Part shown: piece by piece, positions 42,910 to 45,072 of the stretch
Layout: each line of letters starts with the position of its first letter
Numbering within the stretch: the stretch's first letter is position 1
NCBI GenBank assembly: GCA_030835085.1
Contig: JAUQWQ010000072.1
Location: 1-45,072, forward strand
Reading direction: 5' to 3'
DNA from: Ignavibacteria bacterium
GTDB lineage: Bacteria > Bacteroidota > Ignavibacteria > Tepidaquicellales > OLB5
Length of the DNA stretch: 45,072 bases
Translations under genes and position numbers: made by a program
Notes under the pieces: generated by a model
Databases searched by the model: none
What the model was told of the DNA's origin: nothing
What the model saw: the letters and a program-made list of their open reading frames with translations, nothing else

Positions 42910-43695
42910 TTATTGTGCTTCGTAAAGGACTTTATAGTTTTGAAAAGCAGTAAACAAAGCAATTGCAACTTCATTTTGCCCCTTTTCGCTTGAAAGGTAA
43001 ATTTCATCATTCGGGTCTGAAAGATACCCCGTTTCAACCAGCACAGAAGGCATTGATGCGCCGAGAGTGACCCAGTTGCCTGCCTGGTATACTCCCCTTG
43101 ATTCAAGCTCTGTATGACTTAACATATTTACTTCAATTATGGAAGCGAGGTATTCGCTAAAGCGGGTATAGCCTGCATGCGCAAGGCTTGAAAAAATAAA
43201 ATTATCCAGTGTATCCATGCCGAACTGCTGGAAAGCTATCTGGTAATTTTGTTTCATTGTAAACTCAACAGCCTCGGGGAATCTTTCTTTGTTCAGCAGG
43301 TAAACTTCAAATCCTTTTTTATCGCTTTCTTCCATCTTTTTATGATTGGCATGAATGCTCACAAACAGCTTTGCCCTGTTATTGTTTGCCTCTATTGTCC
43401 TATCCCTCACCTGTGAGAATTCATCTGTAGTTCGTGAATATATAATTTTAATATCAGGATATTTACTCTCTATCATCTTTCCAAGCTTCATAGCAATGGG
43501 CAGAACGATATTTTTTTCCTGCACACCGGTTTTATCGCCAATTGTTCCGGGATCTTTCCCTCCATGCCCGGCATCAATGTAGATCACATCAAGCCTGCTT
43601 TGCGAATACAATGTCAAATGACAAAATCCAAATGCCAAAAGAAGCAATAAATGCTTTAGTGAATACTTTGAAATTTGAGCTTTGAAATTTGGCAT
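42910..43695 (-). CDS. N-acetylmuramoyl-L-alanine amidase (Amidase_3)
   Basis: A 261-residue zinc amidase that cuts the amide between MurNAc and the stem peptide. Motifs are VIYIDAGHGGKDPGTIG with the first His, VQEKNIVLPIA with the Glu ligand, LFVSIHANHKK with the second His and VLVETGYLSDPNDE with the catalytic Glu. A signal peptide is predicted (KHLLLLLAFGFCHLTLYSQ). The frame runs up to 43761, but that overlaps the yajQ end; ATG 43695 (MPNFKAQISKY) is chosen. The DNA encoding the signal peptide is made of low-complexity text like that at 1201-1260, so the N-terminus is odd. There is no AMIN domain. Confidence 0.88.
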   Translation of the reverse strand: MPNFKAQISKYSLKHLLLLLAFGFCHLTLYSQSRLDVIYIDAGHGGKDPGTIGDKTGVQEKNIVLPIAMKLGKMIESKYPDIKIIYSRTTDEFSQVRDRTIEANNNRAKLFVSIHANHKKMEESDKKGFEVYLLNKERFPEAVEFTMKQNYQIAFQQFGMDTLDNFIFSSLAHAGYTRFSEYLASIIEVNMLSHTELESRGVYQAGNWVTLGASMPSVLVETGYLSDPNDEIYLSSEKGQNEVAIALFTAFQNYKVLYEAQ

Positions 43696-43702
43696 TTTGA
43701 TT

Positions 43703-44200
43703 CTACCGGTAGTTTGTAAATTGTACGGCAAAATCAAGCTCAGCACCGCGCACAAGCGCAATTGCTTCCTGCAGCAGGTCTTTATCGCGGCTTGAAACCC
43801 TCACCTGTTCATCCTGTATAGCAGCCTGCACTTTAATTTTGGAATCCTTGATAATTTTAACGATCAGTTTCGCATTTTCTTTATTGATACCCTGCAATAC
43901 TTCTATCACCTGCCGGACCATATTGCCGCCGGCCTCTTCCTGGGGTTTAAATTTCAGTGATTTAAGCGGAATACTGCGCTTCACGAACTTATTCTGCATC
44001 ATATCCACTATAGCCTTGGATTTATAGTCATCATCTGCCAGAATGGTAATTGTTTTATCTTTCTGGGAATACTCAATAGTACTTTTAGAGCCCTTAAAAT
44101 CATATCTCGAAAGGATTTCTTTCCTTGTTTGATTTATGGCATTATCTACTTCCTGCCAGTCAATTTCGGAAACTATATCAAATGAATAATTATCTGCCAT
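43703..44200 (-). CDS. yajQ: YajQ family nucleotide-binding protein
   Basis: A 165-residue protein of the UPF0234/YajQ family with a two-domain ferredoxin-like fold. Known relatives bind cyclic di-GMP. Typical stretches are SFDIVSEIDWQEVDNAI at the start, ISRYDFKGSKSTIE-like text (LSRYDFKGSK), VKIIKDSKIKVQAAIQDEQVRVSSRDKDLLQEAI, and the ending DFAVQFTNYR. It is three bases from the DUF2442-like gene in the same strand. Confidence 0.93.
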   Translation of the reverse strand: MADNYSFDIVSEIDWQEVDNAINQTRKEILSRYDFKGSKSTIEYSQKDKTITILADDDYKSKAIVDMMQNKFVKRSIPLKSLKFKPQEEAGGNMVRQVIEVLQGINKENAKLIVKIIKDSKIKVQAAIQDEQVRVSSRDKDLLQEAIALVRGAELDFAVQFTNYR

Positions 44201-44202
44201 GA

Positions 44203-44484
44203 TTATACTTTCAATTTTTTGTTAATAAAATTGTATTTATATAAATTTTCCTTGCCTAAGATCTGTTCTACATGGAATACTTCATTACAATCATCAAAAG
44301 AGAACATTTCTCCATCTAAAACATACCATTTTTCACGCTGCTCTGCTTTAAGTTTTTTTATAGATGGGAAATAAATTAAAGGCACAGAAATGTCCCTGCC
44401 ATCAGCCAATAAGACATTCATTTTTCCCCTAATTGGAAATGTTATTTTTTTTATCAATGGTTTTATTTTTCTCAGACCATCCAT
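44203..44484 (-). CDS. DUF2442-like protein (putative toxin-antitoxin partner)
   Basis: A 93-residue protein. The block MNVLLADGRDISVPLIYFPSIKKLKAEQREKW matches the DUF2442 pattern of a short strand, DGR-x-I-x-VPL and a PxxxxLxxxxREKW segment; the tail is FHVEQILG. It is directly downstream of a DUF4160 gene (gap four bases), and such DUF4160/DUF2442 pairs are common in bacterial genomes. The pair has been considered toxin-antitoxin-like. Activity is inference only. Confidence 0.78.
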   Translation of the reverse strand: MDGLRKIKPLIKKITFPIRGKMNVLLADGRDISVPLIYFPSIKKLKAEQREKWYVLDGEMFSFDDCNEVFHVEQILGKENLYKYNFINKKLKV

Positions 44485-44488
44485 GATT

Positions 44489-44767
44489 TTATAGTTTTAT
44501 TGTTCTAATTCTTTGACCTTTTCCAAACTTCTCTATCTGCTCATTCAGCAATTTAATATTTTCTTTTATCAATTTCTCAATCTTTTTTAATTCATTATGC
44601 GAAAATCCACCTTTATCAACTACCTGAATTTTGGGCTCCAGCCAAAACTTTGCAGTTCTACGGAATCTGCCTTTTTTGGATTCAATATGAACATGCTTTC
44701 TGTTTTCCGCTAAATCACTGGAATAGATTAAGAAAACATATTGATTTATAATTAGAAGTTTCGGCAA
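44489..44767 (-). CDS. DUF4160-like protein
   Basis: A 92-residue basic protein. KHVHIESKKGR followed by AKFWLEPKIQVVDKGGFSHNELKKIEKLIKENIKLL matches the DUF4160 pattern (HVHV ... AKFWLEP ... GxxxxELxxIexLI). It starts with TTG at 44767, three bases after the EVE gene. It forms a pair with the DUF2442-like gene. Function unknown. Confidence 0.82.
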   Translation of the reverse strand: MPKLLIINQYVFLIYSSDLAENRKHVHIESKKGRFRRTAKFWLEPKIQVVDKGGFSHNELKKIEKLIKENIKLLNEQIEKFGKGQRIRTIKL

Positions 44768-44769
44768 TT

Positions 44770-45072
44770 TTATTTCCCGTTTTTCGAAAATACTGTATTT
44801 GGCTCAAGTCCAGACATTTGGAGTATGGCATTCCATACCTTCTCATCTACCGGCTGAACTGATAATCTTGCTTCTCTCACTATCCTCGAATCACATGTGC
44901 GTTTATCTTTTTTTATCTGCTCAAGTGTAACCGGGCTCGGCAGCCTGCGTTTGGGTTTAATATCGAAAATAAAAATTTTCGGATTGCCGGCCTTAGGGTC
45001 AATATACGGATCAGTAATTATTTCGCAAATTCCCACAACCTGTTTTTCGCCGCCGGTGTGATAAATGAATGC
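44770..45072 (-). CDS. EVE-domain (YTH-like) protein, C-terminal part (cut by window edge)
   Basis: About 100 residues lie inside the window, with an open frame to the edge: AFIYHTGGEKQVVGICEIIT, then DPYIDPKAGNPKIFIFDIKPKRRL, PSPVTLEQIKKDKRTC, RIVREARLSVQPVDEKVWNAIL. This matches EVE domains, which share the PUA/YTH fold and bind modified bases. Its partners in this window are DUF4160/DUF2442. The true start lies beyond position 45072; a GTG at 45036 is internal. Confidence 0.9.
   Translation of the reverse strand, partial: AFIYHTGGEKQVVGICEIITDPYIDPKAGNPKIFIFDIKPKRRLPSPVTLEQIKKDKRTCDSRIVREARLSVQPVDEKVWNAILQMSGLEPNTVFSKNGK

Noticed and set aside
43696-43761. Upstream start of the amidase at 43761
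   Set aside because: It overlaps the end of yajQ and adds residues without signal or family likeness; ATG 43695 is adequate.
44203-44767. Proven toxin-antitoxin module
   Set aside because: The DUF4160/DUF2442 pair fits the layout, but sequence alone does not show toxicity or neutralisation.

Overview
The window looks like chromosomal DNA from an Ignavibacteria-like member of the Bacteroidota/Chlorobiota group. Several secreted proteins end in a type IX secretion (T9SS) C-terminal domain introduced by an NYPNPFNP-type motif. A porU-porV pair encodes T9SS machinery, and MetF, PorV and the thioesterase are of Bacteroidota type. TTG start codons are frequent. The placement rests on protein resemblance only; no rRNA, tRNA or CRISPR array was seen.

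Left part (1-12 kb). Minus strand: a TolB-like propeller protein, metF, a class II aldolase and the N-terminal part of ddl. Plus strand: an unknown two-anchor membrane protein, bamD, a hotdog thioesterase, ccmA and ccmB, then a TPR protein. A GxxExxY (PD-(D/E)XK-like) gene with three related repeat copies sits between ccmA and ccmB, where the two genes would normally be neighbours. On the minus strand follow ftsE, pdxA and a Ste24-type M48 protease.

Middle part (12-31 kb). A T9SS cargo gene is followed by about 1.7 kb without a convincing gene. That stretch is packed with decayed hairpin repeats and carries a separate set of four related 14-20 bp motifs. Next is a plus-strand run: an amidohydrolase-fold lipoprotein lacking its metal ligands, prmC, dtd, a DUF2520 dehydrogenase-like gene, a beta-barrel protein, an M50 protease and a DUF1232 gene. 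Then, on the minus strand, come porU, porV, an M6-protease-like T9SS cargo with a lost active site, and a processive GT2 glycosyltransferase.

Right part (31-45 kb). A mostly minus-strand block carries sucD with a lysine-rich tail, folB, folK, a deoxynucleoside kinase, a 57-residue membrane protein and a GT9 heptosyltransferase-like gene. Upstream of sucD lie two further T9SS cargo genes and a small secreted protein. A lone plus-strand gene of unknown function is followed by a lipoprotein, an N-acetylmuramoyl-L-alanine amidase, yajQ, a DUF4160/DUF2442 pair and an EVE-domain gene cut by the window edge.

Overall this is a housekeeping and envelope region (outer-membrane assembly, T9SS sorting, LPS-type sugar transfer, murein, folate, cytochrome c maturation) with local repeat-driven disruption. 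The observations most worth following are the GxxExxY element with short derivative copies, the histone-H1-like tail on SucD, two apparent pseudoenzymes, and several palindromic or repeated motifs in leaders.
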